Positions 53,002 to 60,904 of a DNA stretch of 60,904 bases are shown here, one piece after another; position 1 is the first letter of the stretch, and the number at the start of each line of letters is the position of its first letter. The DNA comes from Nocardioidaceae bacterium (lineage in GTDB: Bacteria; Actinomycetota; Actinomycetes; Propionibacteriales; Nocardioidaceae). The position numbers were made by a program, and so were the translations under genes. The stretch lies in NCBI GenBank assembly GCA_009780515.1, contig WQZX01000012.1:1-60904 (forward strand), read 5' to 3'. The notes under the pieces are model-generated. The model did no database searches and had not been told where the DNA came from. It saw only the letters and a program-made list of their open reading frames with translations.

Positions 53002-54195
53002 TCAGGCGTTGGCGGCAACTTCGGTCCCAGCACCGCGGCGGCGGATCGAGGGGTTGTGCTCCGAGCCCTGGTCGGACGGCTCGTCGGAGGACGCCTCGGC
53101 CGAGCCGCATCCGCAACCCTCGCCGCAGCCGCCGGCCGCGCTGCACGGCGAGCCGACGTGCGCACGGTGGACGACGCCCGCCTCGTGGGCCGCGATGAGC
53201 TCGTCGAACGCGCTCGCGTCCATGCCGAGGATGACGAAGCCGTTGTCGCGCAGCATCTCGAGGTCGGAGAGCGCGTCCTGGCCCTCGGAGGTCAGGTAGT
53301 CGCCGAGGAAGATCGAGTTGGCGACCTGCAGCGCCGTGGCCTGGAGCGAGCGGAGGTGCATCTCGCGACCGCCGGCGATCCGGATCTCCTTGTCGGGGCA
53401 CACGAACCGCGCCATCGCGAGGATCTTCACGCAGCGCGTGGGGGAGAGCTCCCAGGTGTTCTCGTACGGCGTCCCGTCGAAGGGCATCAGGAAGTTCACC
53501 GGGATCGAGTCGCTGCCGAGCCCCTTGAGCGCGAACAGTGCCTCGACGAGCTGCTCGTCGGTCTCGCCGAGACCCGCGATCAGGCCGGAGCAGGGCGACA
53601 GCCCGGCCGACTTGGCCTTGCCGATGGTGTCGACGCGGTCGTCGTACGAGTGCGTCTGGACGATGTTGTCGTGGTTGGACTCGGCGGTGTTGATGTTGTG
53701 GTTGTAGGCGTCCACGCCGGCCGCCTTGAGCCGCTCGGCCTGGCCGTCCTTGAGCAGGCCGAGGCAGGCGCAGACCTCGACGCCCTCGTAGGAGTCCTTG
53801 AGTGCCTCGGTCATCTCCACGACCTTGTCGATGTCGCGGTCGGAGGGGCCGCGGCCCGACGAGACCATGCAGACGCGGGTGGCGCCGCCGGAGAGGCCGG
53901 CGCCGGCCTGCTTGAGCGTCTCCTCCTTGGAGAGCCAGGAGTACTTCAGGATCGGCGCCTGCGAGCCGAGGGCCTGGCTGCAGTAGTTGCAGTTCTCCGG
54001 GCAGAGGCCCGACTTCAGGTTGACCAGGTAGTTGACCTTGACGGTGTTGCCGAAGTGCTCGCGGCGCAGCCGGCCCGCGGCGGCCACGACGGACATCAGC
54101 TCGGCGTCGTCGGCCTGCAGCACGGCGAGCGCGTCCGCCTCCGTCGCGGCGCCGCCGCCGAGGATCCGGTCGGCGATCTGGTCGAAGGCGGTCAT
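53002..54195 (-). CDS. bioB: Biotin synthase
   Basis: 397 residues, radical-SAM enzyme that inserts sulfur into dethiobiotin. The 4Fe-4S motif is CPENCNYC (Cys65/69/72); [20 protein letters not shown], and the conserved Arg in IRIAGGRE are present. After residue 346 there is an extra 51-residue tail with [14 protein letters not shown] (Cys351/357/361/363), then a polar stretch. E. coli BioB (346 residues) has no such tail. ATG 54195 has AGAGGAGA upstream. First gene of the bio operon, behind a BioQ-type operator. Confidence 0.96.
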   Translation of the reverse strand: MTAFDQIADRILGGGAATEADALAVLQADDAELMSVVAAAGRLRREHFGNTVKVNYLVNLKSGLCPENCNYCSQALGSQAPILKYSWLSKEETLKQAGAGLSGGATRVCMVSSGRGPSDRDIDKVVEMTEALKDSYEGVEVCACLGLLKDGQAERLKAAGVDAYNHNINTAESNHDNIVQTHSYDDRVDTIGKAKSAGLSPCSGLIAGLGETDEQLVEALFALKGLGSDSIPVNFLMPFDGTPYENTWELSPTRCVKILAMARFVCPDKEIRIAGGREMHLRSLQATALQVANSIFLGDYLTSEGQDALSDLEMLRDNGFVILGMDASAFDELIAAHEAGVVHRAHVGSPCSAAGGCGEGCGCGSAEASSDEPSDQGSEHNPSIRRRGAGTEVAANA

Positions 54196-54221
54196 GGAGG
54201 TCTCCTCTGGCTGGGCCGTCA

Positions 54222-54238
54222 CCTGAACAGTGTTCAGG
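54222..54238. promoter_or_regulatory. BioQ-type operator upstream of bioB
   Basis: CCTGAACA-G-TGTTCAGG is a perfect 17-base palindrome 27 bases before the bioB ATG. Its core TGAAC-N3-GTTCA matches the TGAAC-N3-GTTAC motif known for the corynebacterial biotin repressor BioQ. The repressor gene is not in this window. Confidence 0.8.
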
Positions 54239-54311
54239 ACGGAGCGTAGGTCAGGTCTGTGGCTACTCGCCAGTCAGGTCCCTGGCAGGTTCTCCCGGCC
54301 AACCTGCTCGC

Positions 54312-55607
54312 ATGGCACAGATCTCCGATGTGAAGGAAGCCGTCAGAACCAACGGCGGCACGATGCTGAACAAGGTTCCCGAGGTCACGATCTGGTTCTG
54401 GATCATCAAGATCCTCTGCACCACGGTCGGCGAGAGCTTCGCGGACTACATCAACGAGACGCTCGGCTTCGGTCTGGCGAACACGATGCTGCTGTTCACC
54501 GCGATCTTCATCGCCGTGCTCACCTGGCAGATGCGGACGAAGCGCTACCAGCCGTTCCCGTACTGGCTGACCGTCGTGGTCGTCAGCGTGGCCGGCACGC
54601 TCTACACCGACATGGGCACCGACCAGATCGGCATCCCGCTGTGGATCAGCTCCACGGTGTTCGCCGTACTGCTGGCGGCCGTGTTCGGCGTGTGGTGGAT
54701 GCGTGAGCGCACGCTGTCGATCCACAGCATCAACACCCGCTCCCGCGAGTCCTGGTACTGGCTGACCGTCCTGGTCACCTTCGCCCTCGGTACGGCGACC
54801 GGCGACTGGACGCTCGAGCTGACGAACTGGCTTCCGGTGCAGTCGATCTTCCTGCCGCTCGGCCTGATCCTCTCGATCGCCGCGCTGTGGAAGTGGGGCG
54901 CCAACCCGGTGCTGTCCTTCTGGCTCGCCTACATCCTGACCCGCCCGCTGGGCGCGAACATCGGCGACGCGCTCGCCTCGCCCAAGGTGGCGCCCGCCGG
55001 CCAGCCGGTCGGTCTCGGCCTCGGCACGCTGTGGACCAGCCTGATCTTCCTCAGCGCGATCCTGGGCACCGTCATCTACCTGGCGATCAGCAGGTCCGAC
55101 GTCGTCGAGACCTACGACGCCACGCACACCCCGTCGGTGACGACCAACCCGCGTCGCGAGCGGATCGCCGCCTTCGGCTTCGTCGTCGTCGCGCTCATCG
55201 CGGGCGGCGTGATGTTCTGGGGCCACCAGCAGCCGCACGCCACCTGCGACCCGACGGGCGCGAGCGAGACGATGCCGGCCTGCCCGAAGCCGAAGTTCAA
55301 CGCCAGCCAGACCAGGGCGGCGGTGGCGAAGTACGAGGGCCTGGCCAGGAAGGCGACCGCCGCGGACAAGGCCGGCAAGGCCTCCACGGCGCACGCCACG
55401 GTCCAGCAGATGCGCGACGACTGGGACGCCGACTCCACCTCGCTGCAGCAGGTGAACAAGAAGACGTGGACCCTGCTGGACAACCAGATGGACGCGGTGC
55501 TGCAGACCTTCGCGATCGACCACGGCAACATCAAGCCGGCGGCTCCCGCAGCGCAGGAGAAGCAGCTCGGTGTGCTCCTGAAGGACCTGCAGAGCCACAA
55601 GTTCTGA
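54312..55607 (+). CDS. COG4705-like polytopic membrane protein with C-terminal helical domain
   Basis: 431 residues. About eight membrane helices occupy residues 25-310; motifs VPEVTIWFWIIKILCTTVGESFADYINETLG, YWLTVLVTFALGTATGDW and WLAYILTRPLGANIGD fit the COG4705 family of uncharacterised membrane-anchored proteins, in which two similar halves each carry a TxGD/E-type segment. A C-terminal extracytoplasmic helical region (about 315-431) has HATCDPTG and MPACPKPK with two Cys, then long helices. Function unknown. Convergent with a two-component pair that ends 13 bases away. Confidence 0.8.
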   Translation: MAQISDVKEAVRTNGGTMLNKVPEVTIWFWIIKILCTTVGESFADYINETLGFGLANTMLLFTAIFIAVLTWQMRTKRYQPFPYWLTVVVVSVAGTLYTDMGTDQIGIPLWISSTVFAVLLAAVFGVWWMRERTLSIHSINTRSRESWYWLTVLVTFALGTATGDWTLELTNWLPVQSIFLPLGLILSIAALWKWGANPVLSFWLAYILTRPLGANIGDALASPKVAPAGQPVGLGLGTLWTSLIFLSAILGTVIYLAISRSDVVETYDATHTPSVTTNPRRERIAAFGFVVVALIAGGVMFWGHQQPHATCDPTGASETMPACPKPKFNASQTRAAVAKYEGLARKATAADKAGKASTAHATVQQMRDDWDADSTSLQQVNKKTWTLLDNQMDAVLQTFAIDHGNIKPAAPAAQEKQLGVLLKDLQSHKF

Positions 55608-55619
55608 TCTAGGACGGAG

Positions 55620-56927
55620 TCAGGCCCGCGGGAGCCGCACCACGAAGGTGGCCCCGCGGGCCTCGCCGTCTCCGCGGAACAGAACATCGCCGCCCACGCC
55701 CCGCGCGATCCGGCGCGCCAGGGCCAGGCCCAGACCCGATCGGCCCGGCACCGCGCCAGGCCGGAACAGCACGTCGACGTCGGCCACGCCCGGCCCGTCG
55801 TCACTGACGACGAGGTCGACGAGGTCGCCGTCGCACTCCACCGTGACGGTGGTCCGGTCGGCCAGGCGGGCGGAGTTGTCGAGGACCGGTCCGAGCGCGC
55901 GCATCGCGATCTCGAGAGGTACGTCGATGCGGGCGCTCTCGGCGTCGGCGACCGTCAGGCCGTCGTACCTCCTGCTCGCCTCGGCGAGGACGTCGTCGGC
56001 CGAGCACGTGCCCGCGGCCGCGCGCTCCGACGAGGGCCGTCGAGCGATCTCGAGCAGGACGGTGATGGTGGCCGCCATGGTGCGGGCGGCCCGCCGGATG
56101 CCCTCCACGTCCTCGCTCAGGTCCGGGGCGAGGTCGGTGCGCAGCGCGAGCAGGTCGGCGGTGGCCTGGACGACGGTCAGGGGAGTGCGCAGCTCGTGCG
56201 CGAGTTCGGAGGTGAGCCGCTGCTCGGCACGGATCGCGTGGCCGACCTTCTCCAGCAGGCCGTCGAGGGTGTGGGCGAGCTCGCGGATCTCGTCGGTCGG
56301 TGGGCCGAGGTCGAAGCGCCGCTCGAGGTCGTGCTCGCTCCACTCCTCGGCCGTGCGCGCCATGTCCGCGACCGGCGAGAGCGCGCGATGGCTGATCCAC
56401 GTCGCCACGGCGACGGCCAGGAGCACGATCAGGATCCCGGCCGCGATGGACACCTCGAGCGCCTGCGACTCGTCGTGCTCGTACGGCGCCAGCGCCTCGG
56501 ACGACACGACCACCCCGCGGGCGCCCGACGGAGTCCGGAAGGGCTCCGCCCCGACCGTGAACCGGTCGCCGGCGAGCTGACGCTCCGTGGTCGTGCGGGC
56601 GAGCTCGGCGAACGCGGAGGCCAACGACGGCGGCGCCGATCCCGCGACGATGCGACCGCGGGAGTCGTACACCGCGACGCCCGGGTCGACGCCGCGATCC
56701 GGGACGGTGGGGGTGCTGCCGCCGGTGGCGGCGTCGGCGAGGGCGATGACGGCGTTGGTGCGGTCCTCGATGACACGGTCCACGGTGTGCGAGGTGGTCA
56801 CGCTCAGGACCAGCTGCGCGACGACGGCGAGCGTCGCCGCCACGACGGCGGCGCTCGCGCCGGCCAGCCAGATCAGCTGGCGCCGGAAGCCTCGCAGGTC
56901 CGTGAGCGCGTTGGGTCTGTCGATCAC
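55620..56927 (-). CDS. Sensor histidine kinase
   Basis: 435 residues. Two membrane helices (about 18-40 and 155-178) enclose an extracytoplasmic sensor of roughly 110 residues. A HAMP-like linker is followed by the dimerisation/phosphoacceptor motif ELAHELRTPLTV and an ATPase domain with N-box PVLDNSARLADRT, G1 VSDDGPGV and G2 GRSGLGLALARRIARG. GTG 56927 overlaps the response-regulator stop. Signal unknown. The ATPase N-box Asn is present, so it should be active. Confidence 0.92.
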   Translation of the reverse strand: MIDRPNALTDLRGFRRQLIWLAGASAAVVAATLAVVAQLVLSVTTSHTVDRVIEDRTNAVIALADAATGGSTPTVPDRGVDPGVAVYDSRGRIVAGSAPPSLASAFAELARTTTERQLAGDRFTVGAEPFRTPSGARGVVVSSEALAPYEHDESQALEVSIAAGILIVLLAVAVATWISHRALSPVADMARTAEEWSEHDLERRFDLGPPTDEIRELAHTLDGLLEKVGHAIRAEQRLTSELAHELRTPLTVVQATADLLALRTDLAPDLSEDVEGIRRAARTMAATITVLLEIARRPSSERAAAGTCSADDVLAEASRRYDGLTVADAESARIDVPLEIAMRALGPVLDNSARLADRTTVTVECDGDLVDLVVSDDGPGVADVDVLFRPGAVPGRSGLGLALARRIARGVGGDVLFRGDGEARGATFVVRLPRA

Positions 56928-57595
56928 GGCTCCCGCTCCGCCATCCGGAAGCCCACGCCTCGGACCGTCTCGATCTCGACGGGGGCGGAGATGGTGGCGA
57001 GCTTGCGGCGGATCCTGCGCATGAAGGAGTCGATGGTGTTCTCGCTGACCTGCGAGCCGTCCGGCCACCCGGCGGCGACCACGCTGCGCCGCCGTACGAC
57101 GTCCCCGGGGCGGGACGTGATCGACGCCAGCATCCGGAACTCGGTCGGCGTCAGCAGCACCCGGCCGCCGGGCGCGCGGGCGCTGTGGGCCGTCGGGTCG
57201 AGGACCAGCCCGTCCGAGGGCGCTGCCGGGGGACGGCCACGGAGGGCCAGCGCCTGCACCCGCGCCAGCACCTCCTTGATCTCGAACGGCTTGACCACGT
57301 AGTCGTCGGCGCCGGCGGCGAAGGCGCCGAGCAGCTCGTGCGTCGCGCTCAGCGCGGTCAGGAACAGCACGGGCGCGTGCTGTCCGGCGGAGCGGAGCGC
57401 CGGCACGACGTCGCGGCCGTCGGCGTCGGGCAGCCCGATGTCCATCACCAGGACGTCGAGGTCGGCGTCCGGCCCGAGCAGGGCGATCGCCTCGCTCCCG
57501 GTGTGCGCCGCCACGACGGTGTGACCGGCCTGCTCCAGGGCCCGTGTCAGGACCTTGCGGATGGACAGGTCGTCCTCGCAGATTCCGATCCTCAT
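56924..57595 (-). CDS. OmpR-type response regulator
   Basis: 223 residues. Receiver domain with acidic pocket IGICEDD, phospho-Asp in LDVLVMDIGLPDADG, Thr in LFLTAL and Lys in YVVKPFE; C-terminal winged helix with LLTPTEFRMLASITSRPGDVV, SENTIDSFMRRIRRKL and TVRGVGFRM. First gene of the pair, overlapping the kinase start by four bases. ATG 57595 (MRIGICEDD) is the natural start. Confidence 0.94.
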   Translation of the reverse strand: MRIGICEDDLSIRKVLTRALEQAGHTVVAAHTGSEAIALLGPDADLDVLVMDIGLPDADGRDVVPALRSAGQHAPVLFLTALSATHELLGAFAAGADDYVVKPFEIKEVLARVQALALRGRPPAAPSDGLVLDPTAHSARAPGGRVLLTPTEFRMLASITSRPGDVVRRRSVVAAGWPDGSQVSENTIDSFMRRIRRKLATISAPVEIETVRGVGFRMAEREP

Positions 57596-57627
57596 GCAGC
57601 GGCTCCTCGGCGGGTCGTCGACGGGTC

Positions 57628-57646
57628 TAGGGTCGCTCGCGCGAGC
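57628..57646 (+). promoter_or_regulatory. Candidate promoter and operator of the TetR gene
   Basis: TAGGGT (57628-57633) could be a -10, and the perfect palindrome GCTCGCGCGAGC (57635-57646) would lie over the transcription start. A repressor bound there could control its own gene and the divergent response regulator. Confidence 0.4.
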
Positions 57647-57671
57647 ATCGCAGGGCGGGGATGAGGAGAGC

Positions 57672-58220
57672 ATGAAGGAGCGTCATCGGCGCAGCGACGT
57701 GGTTGCGCGAGCCGTCGACGTCCTCGACGAGCACGGCCTGGCCGAGCTGTCGATGCGGCGGCTGGCCGGCGAGCTCGGCGTACGTGCCAGCGCGCTGTAC
57801 CACCACGTCGCCAACAAGGACGAGCTCCTCGCGGCCGTCGCCGACGAGGTCCTCGAGCGCGGGCGACGTGCCGCCGAGGTCGTCACCTGGGAGTCCGAGC
57901 TGCGCCTCGCCGCCGTCGAGCTGCGATCGGCGATGCTCGCCCACCGCGACGGTGCCGCCCTCATCTCCCAGGTGTACGCCGCCGGCGGCGCGCGCCTCCC
58001 GGAGCAGCGCATGCGCGACGCGCTGCTCCGCGGGGGTGCGACCGCGGAGCTCGCCCGGGTCGGTGCGCGGACGCTCGTGCACTTCGTGCTGGGGCACGTC
58101 GGCGACGAGCAGGCTTCGAGCGAGACGCCCGACGGTGGGCTCGCCGACGACCTCGCTGACGACTTCGCCGTCGGGCTGGGGCTGATCCTGGACGGATTGG
58201 CCCAGCGGTTCACCCGTTGA
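57672..58220 (+). CDS. TetR-family transcriptional regulator
   Basis: 182 residues. The helix-turn-helix is LSMRRLAGELGVRASALYHHVANKDELLAAVADEVLE, of the TetR/AcrR type with a tetracycline-repressor-like C-terminal domain. ATG 57672 has GAGGAGA upstream. It is divergent from the two-component pair and ends 38 bases before zwf. Its target is not evident; it could be itself, the neighbour operon or zwf. Confidence 0.9.
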   Translation: MKERHRRSDVVARAVDVLDEHGLAELSMRRLAGELGVRASALYHHVANKDELLAAVADEVLERGRRAAEVVTWESELRLAAVELRSAMLAHRDGAALISQVYAAGGARLPEQRMRDALLRGGATAELARVGARTLVHFVLGHVGDEQASSETPDGGLADDLADDFAVGLGLILDGLAQRFTR

Positions 58221-58258
58221 CCTTGTCACCGAAACACGCGACGGGCAGGGTTGAGGGC

Positions 58259-59704
58259 ATGGCCGACAAGATGAAGCCGGTGACCATCGTCCTCTTCGGA
58301 GCGACGGGTGACCTGTCACGACGCAAGCTGCTGCCCGGGCTGTTGCACCTGTTCGAGACCGGGCTGATCCCCGAGCTGCGCATCATCGGCACCTCGCTCG
58401 ACGAGTACACCACCGAGACGTTCGTGAAGTTCACGCACGACGCGGTCTCGGAGTTCTCCGGCGACGACGGCGACATGAAGGCCTGGCCGGAGTTCTCCAA
58501 GCTGCTGCACTGGGCGCCGGGCGCGGAGGGGGCGGCGGGCCTGCGGGCCGCGGTCGACAAGGTCGAGGCCGAGTGGAGCGGCGACGTGACCAGGCTGGCG
58601 TACCTCAGCGTGCCGCCGAAGGCCGCGCCGGCCGTGGTGCACACCCTCGAGGACGCCGGCCTCGCCGAGCACAGCCGGATCATCATGGAGAAGCCGTTCG
58701 GCACCGACCTCGCGAGCGCGAAGGCTCTCAACGCAGAGCTGCACTCCGTCGTCGACGAGGCGCAGATCTACCGGATCGACCACTTCCTCGGGAAGGAGGC
58801 CGCGCAGAACATCCTCGCGTTCCGGTTCGCCAACGGCCTCTTCGAGCCGATCTGGCACCGCAACAACATCGACCACATCCAGATCGACGTGCCCGAGGAG
58901 CTCGGGCTGGAGCAGCGCGCCGGCTTCTACGAGTCGACCGGCGCCTTCCGCGACATGGTGGTCACCCACCTCTTCCAGGTGCTCGCGTTCACCGCGATGG
59001 AGCCGCCGACGTCCCTCTCCCCGGACGCCATCAACGCCGAGAAGGACAAGGTGTTCCGGTCGATGCAGCCGCTCGACCCGGCCGACGTCGTACGCGGTCA
59101 ATACCAGGGCTACCGCGACATCGACGGCGTCGCGAAGGACTCCGAGACCGAGACGTTCGTCGCGCTGAAGTGCTTCATCGACAACTGGCGCTGGGCCGGC
59201 GTGCCGTTCTACCTCCGCACCGGCAAGCGGCTGGCCGAGGGCGCCCGCGTCATCTCGATCGGGTTCAAGGAGCCGCCGCGGTCGATGTTCCCGAAGAACT
59301 CCGGCGTCGGCGACCACGGCCCCGACCACCTGACCTTCGACCTCGCCGACCACGCGCGCATGTCGCTGTCGTTCTACGGCAAGCGCCCCGGGCCGGGGAT
59401 GAAGCTGGACAAGCTGTCGATGCAGTTCGCGATGCAGGACACCGGATGGGCCGGCTCGGTCCTCGAGGCCTACGAGCGGCTCATCTACGACGCCGCCCGC
59501 GGCGACAAGACGCTGTTCACCTCCGCCGAGGGCATCGAGCGGCTGTGGGAGGTCTCCACCCCGCTGCTGGAGAACATGCCCATCGTGCGGTCCTACCGCC
59601 AGGGCAGCTGGGGTCCCAACCAGATCCACCAGCTCATCGCGCCGTACGCCTGGCGGCTGCCGTTCGAGCGCGAGTGGCGCTCGCCGAACTCGATGGGTGG
59701 CTGA
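58259..59704 (+). CDS. zwf: Glucose-6-phosphate dehydrogenase
   Basis: 481 residues. It oxidises glucose 6-phosphate to 6-phosphogluconolactone, generating NADPH. The dinucleotide loop FGATGDLSRRKLLPGL, the substrate block YRIDHFLGKEAAQN, EKPFG, and RTGKRL are all present. ATG 58259 is used; an upstream in-frame TTG at 58217 would overlap the TetR stop. No opcA, tal or pgl neighbour, so it may be an additional isozyme outside the usual pentose-phosphate cluster. Confidence 0.95.
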   Translation: MADKMKPVTIVLFGATGDLSRRKLLPGLLHLFETGLIPELRIIGTSLDEYTTETFVKFTHDAVSEFSGDDGDMKAWPEFSKLLHWAPGAEGAAGLRAAVDKVEAEWSGDVTRLAYLSVPPKAAPAVVHTLEDAGLAEHSRIIMEKPFGTDLASAKALNAELHSVVDEAQIYRIDHFLGKEAAQNILAFRFANGLFEPIWHRNNIDHIQIDVPEELGLEQRAGFYESTGAFRDMVVTHLFQVLAFTAMEPPTSLSPDAINAEKDKVFRSMQPLDPADVVRGQYQGYRDIDGVAKDSETETFVALKCFIDNWRWAGVPFYLRTGKRLAEGARVISIGFKEPPRSMFPKNSGVGDHGPDHLTFDLADHARMSLSFYGKRPGPGMKLDKLSMQFAMQDTGWAGSVLEAYERLIYDAARGDKTLFTSAEGIERLWEVSTPLLENMPIVRSYRQGSWGPNQIHQLIAPYAWRLPFEREWRSPNSMGG

Positions 59705-59764
59705 CCGGCGACCTGTCGTTGCATGAGCAGGCCGAGCGTGCAAGCCCGTGGTTGGTGAGTGCGT

Positions 59765-60270
59765 TCCTTCGCGCCGCTTGGGTTGCGGCCGACAGCAGCT
59801 ACGGGGACGGGCGGCCTCCGACCGAGCGCCGCGGCCGGCCGGCGGGTGGTCGCGCCCTGACCCAGGGTGGTCGAGCTTGTCGAGACCCCCGGCGGCGGTC
59901 GGGTTCTTCTCGCCCGCCGCGGGGCTCCAGACCGACAGCAGCGACGGAGACAGGCGGCCTCCGGTTCCGCGCCGCCGCCGGCCGTGGGGTGGTCGGGTCC
60001 TGACCCAGGGTGGTCGAGCTTGTCGAGACCCCGGCGGTGGGCTCCCTCTCACTCGCCGCGGGGCTCCAGACCGACAGCAGCGACGGGGACGGGCGGCCTC
60101 CGGTTCCGCGCCGCGGCCGGCCGTGGGGCGGTCGGCTCTTGACCAGGGTGGTCGAGCTTGTCGAGACCCCCGGCGATGGGGTTCTTCTCACCCGCCGCGG
60201 GGCTCCAGACCGACAGCAGCGACGGGGACGGGCGGCCTCCGGTTCCGCGCCGCCGCCGGCCCGAAGATTT
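59765..60270. repeat. Intergenic repeat array, three to four units of about 140 bp
   Basis: TGGTCGAGCTTGTCGAGACC ends at 59887, 60030 and 60168, giving periods of 143 and 138 bases. Between copies each unit carries GGGCTCCAGACCGACAGCAG and a GGTTCCGCGCCGC-rich block. The left boundary unit (about 59765-59830) is diverged and reads TTGCGGCCGACAGCAGCTAC, the same variant found at the inner edge of the array at the window start. The array is the reverse complement of that one. Short frames crossing it are not credible genes. The remaining DNA from 59705 to 60304 shows nothing else. Confidence 0.9.
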
Positions 60271-60304
60271 CTGCGAGAAACGCCGTCCCACCTGCAGAAA
60301 CAGG

Positions 60305-60333
60305 TTCGCATCAGGTTCGAACAGGCGTATGAT
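60305..60333 (+). promoter_or_regulatory. Promoter with overlapping LexA-like (SOS) box for the DUF222 gene
   Basis: TTCGCA (60305-60310) and TATGAT (60328-60333) are 17 bases apart, a near-consensus promoter. TCGAACAGGCGTATGA (60317-60332) overlaps the -10 and resembles the actinobacterial LexA site TCGAAC-N4-GTTCGA, with a perfect left half and four of six matches on the right. A second TCGAAC half-site is at 60343-60348. LexA control of 13E12-family genes is known in mycobacteria. Confidence 0.65.
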
Positions 60334-60370
60334 TAAGGTACGTCGAACAGGTAGAACTCGGGAGTCTCTC

Positions 60371-60904
60371 ATGGTCGCAGAGCCGGTGCACCACCACCCG
60401 TTGCTCGACTGCGCCGAGCACCTCGAGGCCGAGCTTGCTGCTGTCGCCGACGTGCCCGCGGTGTACCTGACCGCGGCCGAGAAGGCTGTGGCTCTGCGTG
60501 CGTTCGCGCGGGTCGAAGCGGAGCTGACCGAGCTGCGGCTGCGGGTCCTCGCCGCTGCCGGTGACCTTGCCGAGGCCTCGGCCTGTCGCGATGCCGGGAT
60601 CTGGCTCGCCCACGAGACCCGGACCCGGCCCAGCACCGGGCGCGCGGAGCTTGAGCTCGCCACCGCGATCGACACCAAGCACCTCAAGGTCGGCGGCGGG
60701 ATGCGGGCCGGTGCCGTCAACGTCGGCCAGGCGCGGGTGATCGTGGCCGCGTTGGATGCGCTGCCCGGCGACCTCGACCCTGAGGTGTTGGCGCGTGCGG
60801 AGGCGGAGCTGGTCGAGCTCGCCGCCAGGTTCGACCCTGCCGAGCTGCGGCGGATCGGACGCAAGATCCTCGAAGTCGTCGCCCCCGACGTCGCCGAGGA
60901 CGAA
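60371..60904 (+). CDS. DUF222 / 13E12-repeat family protein, truncated by window end
   Basis: 178 codons are visible from ATG 60371 to the last base, with no stop. The N-terminal DUF222 pattern is clear: LTAAEKAVALRAFARVEAELTELRLRVLAAA, AGIWLAHETRTRPSTGRAELELA, and GAVNVGQARVIVAALDALP. Full-length members of this family usually end in an HNH endonuclease domain, which would lie beyond the window. They are often multicopy in Nocardioides and Mycobacterium and may be mobile or DNA-damage-related. Upstream promoter looks SOS-controlled. Confidence 0.9.
   Translation, partial: MVAEPVHHHPLLDCAEHLEAELAAVADVPAVYLTAAEKAVALRAFARVEAELTELRLRVLAAAGDLAEASACRDAGIWLAHETRTRPSTGRAELELATAIDTKHLKVGGGMRAGAVNVGQARVIVAALDALPGDLDPEVLARAEAELVELAARFDPAELRRIGRKILEVVAPDVAEDE

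Noticed and set aside
52995..53165. N-terminal extension of bioA into bioB
   Set aside because: The added sequence is Arg/Ala/Pro-rich and antifamily, and it overlaps the well-supported bioB tail frame.
59765..60336. Proteins encoded by the repeat array, for example the 194-codon frame
   Set aside because: Frames repeat the same translated unit, have no independent start signals and mirror the reverse-complement array at the window start.

Overview
This is chromosome of a very GC-rich actinobacterium, most likely a member of the Nocardioidaceae (Nocardioides-like). Pointers are the strong G/C third-position bias, many GTG starts, four-base ATGA/GTGA gene overlaps, a mycothiol-type DinB-fold protein, a PknG/GlnX/GlnH signalling locus, a DUF222 (13E12 repeat) protein at the right edge, and dispersed TGGTCGAGCTTGTCGAGACC repeats. 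The genus is inferred. No tRNA, rRNA, CRISPR array, phage or transposase gene was found.

Layout. 1-250: repeat array. 485-1954: DEAD-box helicase. 1970-7534: cobalamin riboswitch followed by an apparent B12 uptake operon. It encodes a secreted alpha-toroid lipoprotein and a DUF4430 protein, which resemble the two halves of animal transcobalamin, plus ECF T, fused A-A and S components. 7531-17825: mixed housekeeping genes (sugar dehydrogenase, hydrolase, EamA exporter, ilvD, amino-acid permease, flavin-type oxidoreductase, acetyltransferase, methyltransferase). 17923-21548: leader-peptide attenuator and ilvB-ilvN-ilvC. 21563-27527: ABC exporter, DsbA-like protein, serA, a 40-bp tandem array and a MocR regulator divergent from a YczE-like membrane protein.

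28297-40398 is the most striking block: ten genes in one direction, nine of them overlapping head to tail. They encode TelA-like protein, unknown, CbbX-type AAA ATPase, GlnX-like sensor, GlnH-like lipoprotein, unknown, PknG kinase, PP2C phosphatase, VWA protein and FHA protein. This looks like a complete amino-acid sensing and phospho-signalling machine, with zinc-ribbon motifs shared among kinase, phosphatase and FHA protein.

41082-49738: leader peptide and small ORF before leuB, then ilvE, a mycothiol-type protein, a membrane Ser/Thr kinase, cimA, a small membrane protein and an amidase. With ilvBNC and ilvD this gives much of branched-chain amino-acid synthesis, including a citramalate entry to isoleucine. 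49841-54238: bioB-bioA-bioF-bioD on the minus strand behind a BioQ-type operator. 54312-58220: COG4705-like membrane protein, two-component pair and TetR regulator. 58259-59704: glucose-6-phosphate dehydrogenase. 59765-60904: repeat array and a truncated DUF222 gene under a likely SOS promoter.

Two repeat stories cross the window. The TGGTCGAGCTTGTCGAGACC family occurs in intergenic arrays but also inside genes, where it is read as VVEPVET or GLDKLDQ linkers and supplies the start of bioA. A separate compound element of two long palindromes flanking a similar spacer occurs after leuB and after the amidase gene.
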